This document shows, one piece after another, positions 43,591 to 53,223 of a DNA stretch of 64,000 nucleotides. Under the pieces are notes generated by a model. The model searched no databases, was not told where the DNA came from, and was given only the letters and a program-made list of their open reading frames with translations. Source of the stretch: Phytopythium helicoides (lineage: Eukaryota > Oomycota > Peronosporomycetes > Pythiales > Pythiaceae); contig JANFNE010000020.1 of assembly GCA_024867545.1 (NCBI GenBank), positions 1,178,001 through 1,242,000 on the forward strand. The letters are read 5' to 3'. Both the position numbers and the translations under genes were made by a program. How positions within the stretch are numbered: position 1 is the first letter of the stretch; the number at the start of each line of letters is the position of its first letter.

Positions 43591-44370
43591 TGTCATCAAC
43601 AGCATGTACAACCGACTGAACGAGAGGTTGACACCAGCAACCCAAGCTCATTACTATTGAATCGACCATTGATCGCAGACCTCATTCACAGGATGCAGTG
43701 TTGCCACTTACGTCCTCATACTATTCGACAGAAACAACAGGATCTGCCCTGTCGAATGACTCCGCTTATGCCGGAGCGATGCGTGCTTTGAACGGCGGAA
43801 AACGTTCAGCGTACTATAACTTGAAGCGGCGACTGCAACGAAGCCATCGGAAGATGGTACCGGTTCTCCTAATGAAGGCAGATCTGCTCTGTGACTACAC
43901 TTACTCTGGTCACCTCGCTCCATGGCTAGTCGAGTCCGCATTCAACGAACTCACTATCGACTAACTCGCCAACAAAGTAGCAGTCGTGCCTCGACAGGCA
44001 ACCACCACGCAACTGCCGTCTTCACGAAGACTTTGACCTGCAGTCGACCGCTGACGGCAACAACAACCATCCTCAACCAGAGCAATCGGGAGCAGCCGAA
44101 CCACGAAGCCATGGCGCGCTTCGCCACCTGCAAAGCTGCAGCATCCACCAACACCCCTCGACATACAAACCGCGACACATTTGCCTCTCACATGTGATCC
44201 GCACACGCCACCTGCCAGCCGGTCGAGTCTCCCATCCACTTCAGAAAGAAATCAGCACATACAATCGTCCAGTCACCTCGGCGGTCGCCATCGCCATCGC
44301 CATCGCCATCGCCATCGCCCAGCGCGGTCCCTCGCTCTCGGCCTCTCTCACTTGTCGACGCGAGACCGCC
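43591..44370. other. Unit 4 region between Crypton and PDZ gene
   Basis: Continues the unit upstream region: the MVDSI block on the minus strand (start about 43669, cut by Crypton after VVHAVDD) and the plus-strand NELTID frame (43698-43964). The PDZ promoter and 5' UTR must lie in the right half. No independent gene recognised. Confidence 0.5.
44285..44314 (+). repeat. TCGCCA hexanucleotide repeat, 5 units, upstream of the PDZ gene
   Basis: Five perfect units before TCGCCC, 57 bp upstream of ATG 44371; the longest of the four equivalents. Confidence 0.75.
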
Positions 44371-45316
44371 ATGGGTCTGGACGCGATGGTGCTGCGCGAG
44401 GACCCGGCCGGCGCGCTGCTGCTGCACAAGACGCCGGCGGCGCAGCCGTTCGCGCAGTGGCTGCGCGCGACGGTGGCCGAGGACGAGGCGGCGCTCAAGA
44501 TCCAGGGCTTCCTGCGCGACAAGCTGCGGCTCACGGGCGTGGCGTCGCTGCGGCGCACGGCGTCCACGGCCTCGTCCTCGTCGTCACTCGAGGCTGCGGA
44601 CGATACAGCGGAAGTGGCGGAGGTTGGGGCGGCGGCGGCGCACGACGACAGCGCGCACCGACAGTTCGAGGTGCTGCTGTGGCACGGCTCGAGCCTCGGC
44701 GCGCTGCAGTTGGAGCTGTGCGCGAGCTCGGGCTACCCGCGCGTGGTCGCCGCCGACGGCAACGACTCGCTGCCGGGGATGTGGAACGTGCGCGAGGGCG
44801 ACCTGCTGCTGGCGGTCAACGACTTGAGCGCCAGCTGCACCGTCACGCCGTTCGACGCCGTCATGCGCGTGCTGGACGACGGCGTGCGTCCGGCGGTTCT
44901 GCGCTTCCGCCGGCCGAGCTCCAGCGAGCTCGCGAGCCTCGTGGGTCGCAGCAGGAGACGCACGCTGTCGCTCGTGCGCATCGAGAAGCAGCAGTCGCGC
45001 GCGCGGCTCGAGAAGGTGCTGTGCTACGTCATCTGGAGGGAGGAGGACGGCCCGCTCGGCATCCAGCTCAAACCCCAGAACGGATTCCCCTACCCGATCG
45101 TGTCCGAGGTGCACGACACGGGGCTCATCGGCCGCGGAGGTGGCAAGCACCGCCTCAAGGTCGGCGACGTGCTGCTCACCTATCAACCACTACGACGTGC
45201 AGCAACTCGGCTACAAGCGCACTGTGCAGGTCATGCAGTTCGCGCCAAAGCCACTCGTGCTCACGTTCCGACGCAGCACGCCGATCGACACCGCGCCGCG
45301 CACGCTCGACCTGTGA
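44371..45316 (+). CDS. Two-PDZ-domain protein with IQ-like helix (most complete copy, 1-nt frameshift near the end)
   Basis: From ATG 44371: an IQ-like helix at residues about 38-58 ([20 protein letters not shown]), a Ser/Ala linker, PDZ 1 at about 91-178 ([32 protein letters not shown]) and PDZ 2 from about 212 ([27 protein letters not shown]). PDZ domains bind C-terminal peptides and scaffold complexes. After VGDVLLT the frame departs. Reading on from 45182 in another frame gives the natural end of the PDZ (INHYDVQQLGYKRTVQVM… to TGA 45314-45316), so T45181 looks like an inserted base. As written, the product runs on to 45348 with an Arg/Ala-rich tail. Either it is a recent mutation or a sequencing error. 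It marks the right end of the amplified block. Confidence 0.75.
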
Positions 45317-45962
45317 TCCTTGGCACCGCCAAGGCCGACCGACGTTGAAGTCCTATCCAGATATTTATCAGCATCGCCGACTGACGAGCTTCGGTGCCTT
45401 CCCGTGTGGTTCAGCACGACACGTCTCACGAGAGAGGAGATGCGGCGCTGCACGGCGTGACCCCACGACTGCCGCAGCAGAAGAAGCAGACCAAGCCGAA
45501 ATGCGCGCGATCGATTGCTGTGTGATCATCGTAGGCGCGCAGGAGATTCGTCCGCTCATATACCTCTCACGTTTCGTGAATGGGTGGCCCATGCAGGCCG
45601 AGTCTGTTCACGCCGATCTCGCAACGAATCCTTCGAAAGTCAGCCAGCTGCATGCAAGCAGATGACGGTGAACTCGCGCAAGCCGCTTCAAGTTGGACGC
45701 AGTTGACCTGGTGCATTCCTAGCTTTTGGGTTTGGGCTGTAGACGTCGGTGGATGTTGCCAGCGACTGCGCGTCGATCGAGACGAACGGCGCTTTGGGGG
45801 CGTAATCGGCTTGCGGGCTCACGAGCTGTAAGAGAGATAGGATTGGATTGACTGCTCGCGCAGTTTCGCGAGATGCGCATGATGATGCTCATGGTGCGTG
45901 GGTGATAGATAAATTACGGTGTCATAATGGTGGCTCTACGCTTCTCTCTCTAGTGTCGGTGG
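45317..45962. other. Intergenic stretch between the PDZ gene and PP2C
   Basis: About 650 bp between convergent genes, so it should hold both 3' UTRs. Short ORFs only; nothing recognised. Confidence 0.5.
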
Positions 45963-47197
45963 TTATGCGGACCGGCAGGGCGCCGAGTGCGCGCGGCCGC
46001 CGCCAAAGCAGACGAGCACGGCCGTCATGTTGTCCATGGAGCCCTGCTGCTTCGCCTCCTCTAGCAGCTCCTTGCAAATTTCGAGCGACGGCTGCCGCTG
46101 GTTCAGTCGCTGGCTCACGAACGCCGTCAGCTCCTCATCGCTGAACACGTCCGAGATGCCGTCGCTCACGAGCATGAGGAATGAGTTGCCCGCCTCCACG
46201 TCGACCGACTCGACGTGCGGCAAGCTCGTGATGAAGCGCTTCTCGTCGGCCTGGCCGAGAGCGCGCGTGACCGAGATGGAGCCGGCCACGCGCTTGTTAA
46301 ATATGATGCCGTTGAGCGCGCGGATGCGCTTGACCTCGTCTTCGTTCGTGGCCTTGTGGTCGACAGACAGCCGCGTCGTGCGGCCGTTGGCGTAGAAGAC
46401 GGCGCGCGAGTCGCCCACGTTGGCGACGTGGAACGTCGTGCGGCCGTTGTGCTTGCGGATGAGGCACGTGACGGCGGTCGATCCGCTGCAGGCCGACTCG
46501 TCGTACTCCTCTAGCTCCTTGTCGAGCATGTCGAACGCCTCGGCGTAGCACCGCTCAATGTCCTGGTTGGAGAACACGTCGCTGTTGAAGAAGTGCGTGG
46601 CGTCGCCGCCGTCGAGGCTGCTGGTGGCCGTGTCGGCGCTGTTGCTGCTGCTGCTGCACTCTGACTCGAAGCGCTTGGCGGCGTAGCACTCCTCCATGAT
46701 GGCAGCGAGTCGGTGGTGGAAGTGCTTGGCGGCGTACTTGGAGCAGAAGTCTCCTCCATGTCCGTCGTAGACGCCGAAGAAGGAGCTCTTGGCGGGGTCG
46801 CTCGCGAACGCCTTGAACTGCGGGATGGCGACGCACTCGTCCTCCATGTTCTTGCGGAACTTGCTGTTCTGCGTCGACACGGCCGCGTAGTCGCTCACGA
46901 CGGGGCTCGCGACGTATCTGCTCGACGCCTCGGCCCGGTGGGTCGCCGCGAGCGCCTTGGCCTGTCTCCTCCTGTCGCGCGCGTCCCACGCGGCCGCAGC
47001 CGTCAGCTCCGCGTGCTTGCCGTGCAGTCGGGAACGCAGGGCGCCGAGCGTCCGTTGCCCTGCGGCGACGCCGAGCGGCGGCGGCTCGAGAGCAAGCGGC
47101 GGCGAGCGCGGCGCGGCTCCGGGTCGAACATGGCGTCCAGGATGCGATCGACGACGCCTCGCTGCTCGTCAGTGCGGTGCGAGCAGGCCGCGCCCAT
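45963..47197 (-). CDS. PP2C-family protein phosphatase, possibly N-myristoylated
   Basis: The main frame (45963 to about 46965) codes a metal-dependent Ser/Thr phosphatase with family motifs in order: KNMEDECVAIP, FFGVYDGHGGDF, GSTAVTCLI, VANVGDSRAVFY, LSVDHKATNEDE, GSISVTRALGQ, LMLVSDGISDVFSDEE and DNMTAVLVCFGGG. The metal-binding Asp/Glu residues are present. A Ser-rich, Asp-rich insert lies after the DGHGG region. No ATG starts the frame: it opens through SRYVASPVVSDYAAVS. An upstream frame from ATG 47197 begins MGAACSHRTDEQRGVVDRIL, a typical N-myristoylation plus palmitoylation signal. It probably joins through an intron or hidden frameshift between about 47070 and 46920; I could not place the splice confidently. 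Membrane association is inferred from MGAACS. Confidence 0.8.
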
Positions 47198-47239
47198 GGG
47201 CGAGGCGGCCGGCGACCTGTGGAAGAGCGTGGTGGTCAA

Positions 47240-49087
47240 CTGGGGAGCTCAGCCGGCAGCAGCTGAGCGTCACGGGGGGCAAAGGCTTCTGGCGGCTTGG
47301 CAGGGTGAGCGCATGGGGGACGCCCGCGCGACGGGGCATACTGGGCGCGAGTGACCCGCGTGCCGTATACACGAATCGCTGATGGCTGGGGGCTAGTAAT
47401 GAGGTGGAGAAAGGTGCGGCGCCCTTCCCACTGAATTTCTCTTGGTTGATTCATCCGAGAAAAAAAGGCGCGTCACGGCCGGCTGAAGTTGTGGTTGGTT
47501 GCTGCGACGGACCACCGAACGAGGACGAGTGGTTTACGAGGGTATGATGGGAGAGAGGTTGATTGATTTGGGAGAACACGAAATGGTGGGACGCAGAGAT
47601 ACCGATATATTTAATATAGGAGGTAGTGACACCCAGGCCTTTTTTGGCCAGCAGGAGGCGGCTCCATGCAGCGCAGTTTTTCAGCCCGCACGGGTGCACC
47701 GGTGACCGCTCCAAGATCCCACGGCGCCCCACAAACATACACGTCAACAAGTTTTAGAAAAGCGAGGATGCACTTGATCTCTCTCGACGACTTGAGCGAG
47801 ATGTACACAGCAACGTACGGTAGGTAACGCAGCTCAACGCAGCGCGCTGCGGTGCTGGTGACATCAGTAGAGGAGCCGCACCACGCAAGCGCGATCGCAG
47901 GCCGAGTCGTTTCTGTCTGCCAGCGAGAGAATCAAGTCGCGCGAACAATAGCTTGCGGGCTCAAGATCACGAGGCGGGCGTCAACCGTCGACTTGGACGA
48001 CGACGTCAGCGCTTTATTGCTGCGCGGGTGGTCAGTCAAACGCGCAAACATCCACCGATTGCGGTTTCGGGCGGTGCGGTGGCGCTACGCAGAGCCATGC
48101 AGCTTCTTGCCGCTCGAGCGATGCTTGCAGTTGCGCCTGCGAGCCGAAAAGGGCTGCGTCGAGCTGGCGTTTTACGTTTTTTCCTGATGCTTTGCAAGTT
48201 CACACCGACTGGTCAACCATTTCGGCCTGGGCGACTCGTCTATTGCCCCGCCACTTGATTTGTGTCGGCGGGGCGACCGGCGGTGCGGTGCACCTCCTGT
48301 CCTGTGCACCTTCGCTGCAAACTTCAGTTTCGGCCATGAGGAGGATGGGCGAGCGCGCCAGCCTCACCGCCGCGTCCGTCACCGTCCGTCGCGCCTAGTG
48401 ATTCGCTCGCGGGGCTGCTTGGAGACTCGCCGCGATCTGCTTGCTCCTGCCGCAACGCGCGACGAGCGGTAAACGTCGACGAGCAGAGGCGGGCGAGATG
48501 CTAAACGTCAGGCTTTGGCGATCGGGGAGGAGATGGACGCCTGTCTGGCCGACCGACCGATCCGAGGGCGGCGCTCTTGGACTTAAATGATGGACCCGAA
48601 TCAATTAGGCAGTCCGAGCATAGATGCGGGAGGAGGGAGGGACCGGTTGTCTCTCGGGCATGAGCCTGTCAATGATCGGCCACCAGCAAGCGTGCCATTT
48701 CATGTCACGAGCTACTAGCCATGAAGCGCAATGGCCGATGGATCCAGCACGCAGGTACGTGTCGCACACGCTGGAGTTCGCTCGCTGCTGACGAGTCGCT
48801 TGCTGATCTGCCCGCGCTCGCCTTTTCCTGGATCGCGGGATGCGAGCTAGAGTGCTCCATGCACCGTGAATCAACTGGCAGGGACATGCCGCCATGGGTC
48901 GCACCTCCTGGGCGATGACATCCCAGTTGGCCAGTTGACGGATCATGGCATATGAACACGAAGCAATGACTAGCTCCGTTTGGTTTGGTTTGCTTGATGC
49001 AGCATGGGAGCAGAGCGATTTCCATCGGACGATGTTGCATCGTTGCTGTCCAAGCAGCCGATTGTGAGTCAGTCCATCAAACGTTCA
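47240..49087. other. Gene-poor stretch upstream of PP2C
   Basis: About 1.85 kb without a convincing gene. The left end should contain the PP2C promoter. ORFs are under about 115 codons, Arg/Ser-rich and overlapping on both strands. Confidence 0.5.
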
Positions 49088-49106
49088 GAGTCTGAACTTC
49101 AGACTC
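49088..49106. repeat. 19-bp perfect palindrome
   Basis: GAGTCTGAACTTCAGACTC: 9-bp arms around a single C. It could be a binding site for a dimeric factor or part of an old element end; no context favours either. Confidence 0.6.
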
Positions 49107-49128
49107 CAAGCAGAAAAGCTGAAGTGAT

Positions 49129-49488
49129 GTGGCATACAAAAATCTAGTGTACAGTAACTTTCTTCGTCCGTCAACGTCAGCCTTCCAATCACAAGATGAA
49201 GCTTGCGATCCCATCTTTGAAGCAATTTCTCGCAGATGCGAGTCAGGATACCTCGGCATCCGGGATCTAGACACGTCACTTGGATGGGCTAAGACGGATG
49301 TATCGCTCGCTCACTTGCCTAAGGCGAAGAAGTGGTCGTTGCGATGCGAATCTGATGCTCTTGTCGCCAAACATGGGTGGGATATAACTTTCACTCCCAA
49401 GCAACTCGCTTTGGTCAAGCCGATCATCGTCCGTGTGCTTGGAAGAAAGAGTTCCACGCTTCCAGCCAAGATAGGAATCGGCTATTGA
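49129..49488 (+). CDS. Weak 119-aa ORF, unidentified
   Basis: Reads GYLGIRDLDTSLGWAKTD, then LVAKHGWDITFTPKQLALV. Composition is more protein-like than its neighbours, but there is no recognised domain, and a shorter ORF overlaps on the other strand. It could be a remnant of a larger gene or chance. Confidence 0.2.
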   Translation: MAYKNLVYSNFLRPSTSAFQSQDEACDPIFEAISRRCESGYLGIRDLDTSLGWAKTDVSLAHLPKAKKWSLRCESDALVAKHGWDITFTPKQLALVKPIIVRVLGRKSSTLPAKIGIGY

Positions 49489-49885
49489 GTGGATGCAGCA
49501 CGATGAGCTTGTTCGTCGACGCAATGGCGGTCAGCGATCGCATACACGCTGTCATGGAATGTTTAGCGATGATGGTAGGCTTGAGGACGATGAGAGTAAG
49601 CAATGTGGAGGGCAGTCACGCGAGGTTTGATATTGCAGCTGTCGATTGATGAAGAAATTGACCCAGTTGCATCCTAGCTTTATGAAGCAGCGGCAGATGA
49701 TGCTTGACGAACTCCTTCTTCACGTTTTCCGAGGTCGCCACTTGCTGAGCTAATGCAGTAATTGACCCTCAAAGCGAACTATTCGCCGCATTGAGTTGCT
49801 GGATTTCAGCGTGCGCATCCTGCTCACGCCTAATAGCCGCGTTTTAGTGCATTTGCAGATAACAAATCACCTTGTAATGCACGCC

Positions 49886-50248
49886 TCACAATTCGTTGCG
49901 AGACGCCAATGCTGAGATGCTCTGTGCTGTCTGGCGCTGATGCTGGTCTTGCGGTGCAAATTGCACTCGCAAATGAGTGCGAAGCGATTTCAACAGCGAC
50001 AAGGGATCACCCTCAGCCATTTTGAGTAGGTTCTCCTTCCAAATATTTCGCCGATAAGAAGCCTCATGTTCAGTAATTCCTCCTTTATTGGGAGTACCCC
50101 ATTCTGCACCTGCCCGATCCATGACCTCGGCAAAGAAGTTGACCAAAGCCGCCTCAAGTCGAATCAAGCGCTTAACCTTGACGAGTGCTGCTTGCAGTCT
50201 GTCGGCAGTGTGCTTTGCCTTGGTCGACATGAGCGTCAGCTCTATCAA
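49886..50248 (-). CDS. Hypothetical helical protein or exon, 120 aa
   Basis: The frame from 50248 reads as one long amphipathic helix set (KHTADRLQAALVKVKRLIR, AALVNFFAEVMDRAG), then EHEASYRRNIWKENLLKMAE, with Gln/His-rich text near the end. Composition and regularity suggest true coding sequence. No family recognised; it may be an exon of an unrecognised gene or an element remnant. Confidence 0.35.
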   Translation of the reverse strand: MIELTLMSTKAKHTADRLQAALVKVKRLIRLEAALVNFFAEVMDRAGAEWGTPNKGGITEHEASYRRNIWKENLLKMAEGDPLSLLKSLRTHLRVQFAPQDQHQRQTAQSISALASRNEL

Positions 50249-50507
50249 TACAATGACAGTCAGCGAATGATTAACGTCTCTGCGGCAATAAGAGTGAACT
50301 GGACGTCGAAGCTCGTTCTGGCAATTTCATAGGACATTCAAGGCAAGCTACTCTCAACAAGCCACTCGCAGTAAGCTCAAAAAAGAAAATAAAGATGTTC
50401 ACAAAGTGCCATGGATAGCTAGCTATCATTTCCAACCACGCTTGTCAACTAGATTTCACCCACACACTTCGACGAAAACGCCAACCCCGCTCAATCGCAC
50501 AACAGAC

Positions 50508-51188
50508 TCAAGCAAAGTAGTTCTGGGTCATCACTCGCCGAATGGTGCCGTGCGCCCATGGACCTCCAGCCACCTTGATCTCTTGACGATCGGGACTGTA
50601 CAGAATTCGTCCACACCAGATCTTTTCAAAAGCTTCGTGTGCTTCTCGTTCACTGTTGTAGCGGCAAACTCGTACGTTTCCCCACCCTTCCTCTGTCGCG
50701 ATGATCCAGCATCGCTGGTTCTTGTCGCATCGCTCGTACGCAGTTTGATATTCGTGCTGCCCACTTCGAAAACACTTCACGATAGGAGGAATCGCCATCC
50801 CCACACCTGCGGCCGTTGCCACGACAGGAGCAGCAATTGCTATCGGTACCACACCAAGTGCCCCGACGCTTTGAGCAATCGCAACGGCACTGCCACTGCT
50901 AATCGCTGCTCCTGCAGCTCCCGCAGCCGACGACATAGCCCCCGCAGCAAAGGAGCCTGCAGCAATCCCACCTGCAGTGAAACCAACTGCCTGGACAACA
51001 GGAACTGCCGTCACGACTGCAGCCGTGCCAACAGCAGCACCGATAGCAGCTCCTTTCACGGGTGCCAAAGCTGGGTCACGAGGCTGATCGGAGCTTGAGG
51101 TTTCAGTACACATTGAGGTCGAATCGAAGAAAGTCTTGCGTGGTTGGAGGCGAGTTTGGAAATGATTGGACTTTCGTGTTGGCCACAT
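50508..51188 (-). CDS. ISG12/IFI6-IFI27-family small membrane protein with a C-terminal extension
   Basis: 226 residues from ATG 51188. Residues about 45-130 are an Ala/Gly-rich hydrophobic block with the ISG12 pattern: AVPVVQAVGFTAGGIAAGSF, AAGAMSSAAGAAGAA, SGSAVAIAQSVGALG. This family (interferon-inducible 6-16/27 type) comprises short mitochondrial or ER membrane proteins linked to apoptosis and stress in animals. The basic N-terminus (MWPTRKSNHFQTRLQPRK) could be a mitochondrial presequence; an alternative start is ATG 51113 (MCTETSSSDQPRD). The C-terminal 90 residues are soluble and contain paired Cys/Trp (RCDKNQRCWIIATEEGWGN), not part of the animal family. The start lies 2 nt after the stop of the EF-hand gene on the same strand, so the 5' UTR must overlap that gene or the later ATG is used. 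Confidence 0.65.
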   Translation of the reverse strand: MWPTRKSNHFQTRLQPRKTFFDSTSMCTETSSSDQPRDPALAPVKGAAIGAAVGTAAVVTAVPVVQAVGFTAGGIAAGSFAAGAMSSAAGAAGAAISSGSAVAIAQSVGALGVVPIAIAAPVVATAAGVGMAIPPIVKCFRSGQHEYQTAYERCDKNQRCWIIATEEGWGNVRVCRYNSEREAHEAFEKIWCGRILYSPDRQEIKVAGGPWAHGTIRRVMTQNYFA

Positions 51189-51190
51189 CA

Positions 51191-53223
51191 CTAAAGGACA
51201 CGGCCTTCTTGCTGCGACTCATATGACGGGAACAACAGGTTCGGGAATTTCTTTGCAATGACTTGGAACTCATCTAAACTCATCTTGCCGTCTCCATTGT
51301 CATCTGCTTGCTTCAGAATGGTCTGCGCCTTCTTCTTGACTTGGGCCTCGGTTGTCATGTGGTTGGCCTTCAGGATGTTCAGCAATTCGTCCTCGGTGAT
51401 GAATCCATTGTGATCGTCATCGAAAATGTCAAAGCAAAACTTGACACGCTGGGTCCGATCCGTGCCATCCATAAAATTGACTACGCCCAGCAAGATCTCC
51501 CGGAGGTCAGCATCTTCCTCGCTCTGTGCATCGGGCGTGTACAATAAAAAGAGCCGCCGATACTCGCCCGTGGGTTCAACCTCGAATAGCATGCAGAAGT
51601 CGTCGAAGTCCAAGGTGTCCTTGTGCATCTGTCGAAACTTCAGTGAGATACGCATCAGTAGGTCTAGATTCGGGTTATTATCTTGCACAAATCTCTTCAT
51701 GAGCCGTTTCTTCTCTTCCTTGATGGCGATTTGTCGCTGCTTTTCTTCAGGAGTGAGCTCCTTTGTGACTAGATGAACGTCGACAGCTCCTTCTTCACCT
51801 TCGCTATCAACGTGAGCCAGAGCAAAGTCAGGACTGCTCGGATCGGGATGAATCGCCATTCGCCTGAACTCTTCAAAGCTAACTTGACCGTCTCCGTCTG
51901 TGTCACAGAGCCGAACCATCTCGTCGACTTCCTCGTCGGTAATCAACTCGCCCATGCAAATGAGGAGATGCCGAAGCTCAGCTGCTCCAATGAATGAATT
52001 CTTGTCCAGGTCGATAAACTTGAATGCGCCTAACACTTCTTCCTCTGTAAACTCGCCCAAATTGCTGCGACGAAAGCATTGTTAGTTCCAAACACTCACT
52101 TGGCTTCAAAGTGGGGGAAATACTCACGCTTCGGTTGGAGCAGCCTTGTTAGCTCGTGTCGCAGCCTGGACAGCACTTGCTTTTGTGTGGATGCAGCTGT
52201 GAGTGCCTCAAGTGTGGCAACTGGTGCCATTTGCTCACTTGCTCCTCCCATCGTAGCTGCCTGCAATAACGATTCTTTGGTTCGTCGATCCTTCTCAGTG
52301 TACCTATCCATTCCAGTTTGGTGTTGGGGGTATGCCACGCCTGCAGGACCTTCAAAGCTCATCTCAAGGTGCAGTTGTCCTGCAGGCTCTTTATTCCCAA
52401 ACTTGCCTTTCACCCACAAGTTCAGCCAGTCATCGACGTATCCATATCGAAAGATTGGCAGTAGGGAAACCGTGGCAGCGCCAATGAGGTCGTCATCACC
52501 AACCGAGTCCTCATCCCAGATTTCGATCAGGATGTTGTACTGATCAACAACCTGGAAAGTGAAGTGTTCGTCTACCCACTCGGGCTCACGACCGCCATCC
52601 GTGTCAGTCTTGGTTTTCATCACGATCTTGGTGGAGCGACCTTCAAGTGTGAATTTGACGTAAGGATCCTGTCGCCCAATTACATCAACACTACGCAGCT
52701 GTTTCGCTTCAATGCAGTGAATCGAAAGAATCCCAGCGGGAAAGAATTCAATTTTGGCCACGAGCTCACCCGCATTTTGTCCATTGTTTCGAATGGGAAT
52801 CGAGTGCTCCTTTGCTTGACCTGGAGGCTGGGCCATAAAATGAAGCACCGAAAAAGTCGCATCACCAATAAGATCATCGCTTCCAATATTTTCGTCAAAG
52901 AGCTCGAGATGCATCTTGTTGACCCACAGATCTTCGGTAATCCAGAAAAGCAGCTCTTCATCGCCAAGTCGAAGCATAGCGACATGTTGTGACGACAAAT
53001 CTAGTATGACCAGTGGACTCGACCACATACCCCCATTATTCGCGCCAACAATACGTGGTTTGCTGCAGAATGAGTAATCGGTTTGTGCGAAGCTTAACAG
53101 TAAATGCGGACACAATTCGACCCCTGGTTGTGATACACGTCTCTCCAACCAGGACTCCCAGACCCGATACCGAAGCAACTGGCTCCCGAGACCCATTTCC
53201 GTGGTTGGTTCGTCACCATGCAT
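51191..53223 (-). CDS. C2-domain / EF-hand calcium-binding protein (two exons proposed)
   Basis: Two frames, 52100-53223 and 51191-52064, join through a 35-nt GTGAGT…CGCAG intron containing CTAAC. The phase is exact and the join reads FPHFEANNLGEFTEEE, giving about 665 residues. The N-terminal part has a partial C2 (MHLELFDENIGSDDLIGDA) and a full C2 (ILSIHCIEAKQLRSVDVIG, RQDPYVKFTLEGR, IEIWDEDSVGDDDLIGAA) with Asp clusters for calcium. The C-terminal part has four EF-hands: DLDKNSFIGAAEL, DTDGDGQVSFEEF, DDDHNGFITEDEL and DDNGDGKMSLDEF; the first is the least canonical. It probably senses calcium at membranes. The start is uncertain: the ATG at 53223 precedes 100 residues without clear C2 features, so an upstream exon or later start is possible. 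If the 35-nt intron is not real, these are two genes. Confidence 0.7.

Larger units (their letters stand above)
29724..45080. repeat. Tandem segmental duplication, unit 4 (with Crypton insertion)
   Basis: About 15.4 kb, or 9.5 kb without the 5,842-bp Crypton dimer. Contains truncated PSMA5 copy 3, kinase gene D, the transposons and the PDZ gene, which continues past the breakpoint (CCCCAGAACGGATTC at about 45073) into its own 3' half. Confidence 0.85.

Noticed and set aside
44181..45665. 494-codon plus-strand ORF overlapping the PDZ gene
   Set aside because: Arg/Gly/Ala-rich shift frame of a GC-rich exon; the PDZ frame has domain structure.
45963..46898. PP2C starting at 46898
   Set aside because: That codon is GTG, not a usual eukaryotic start, and the frame continues upstream.
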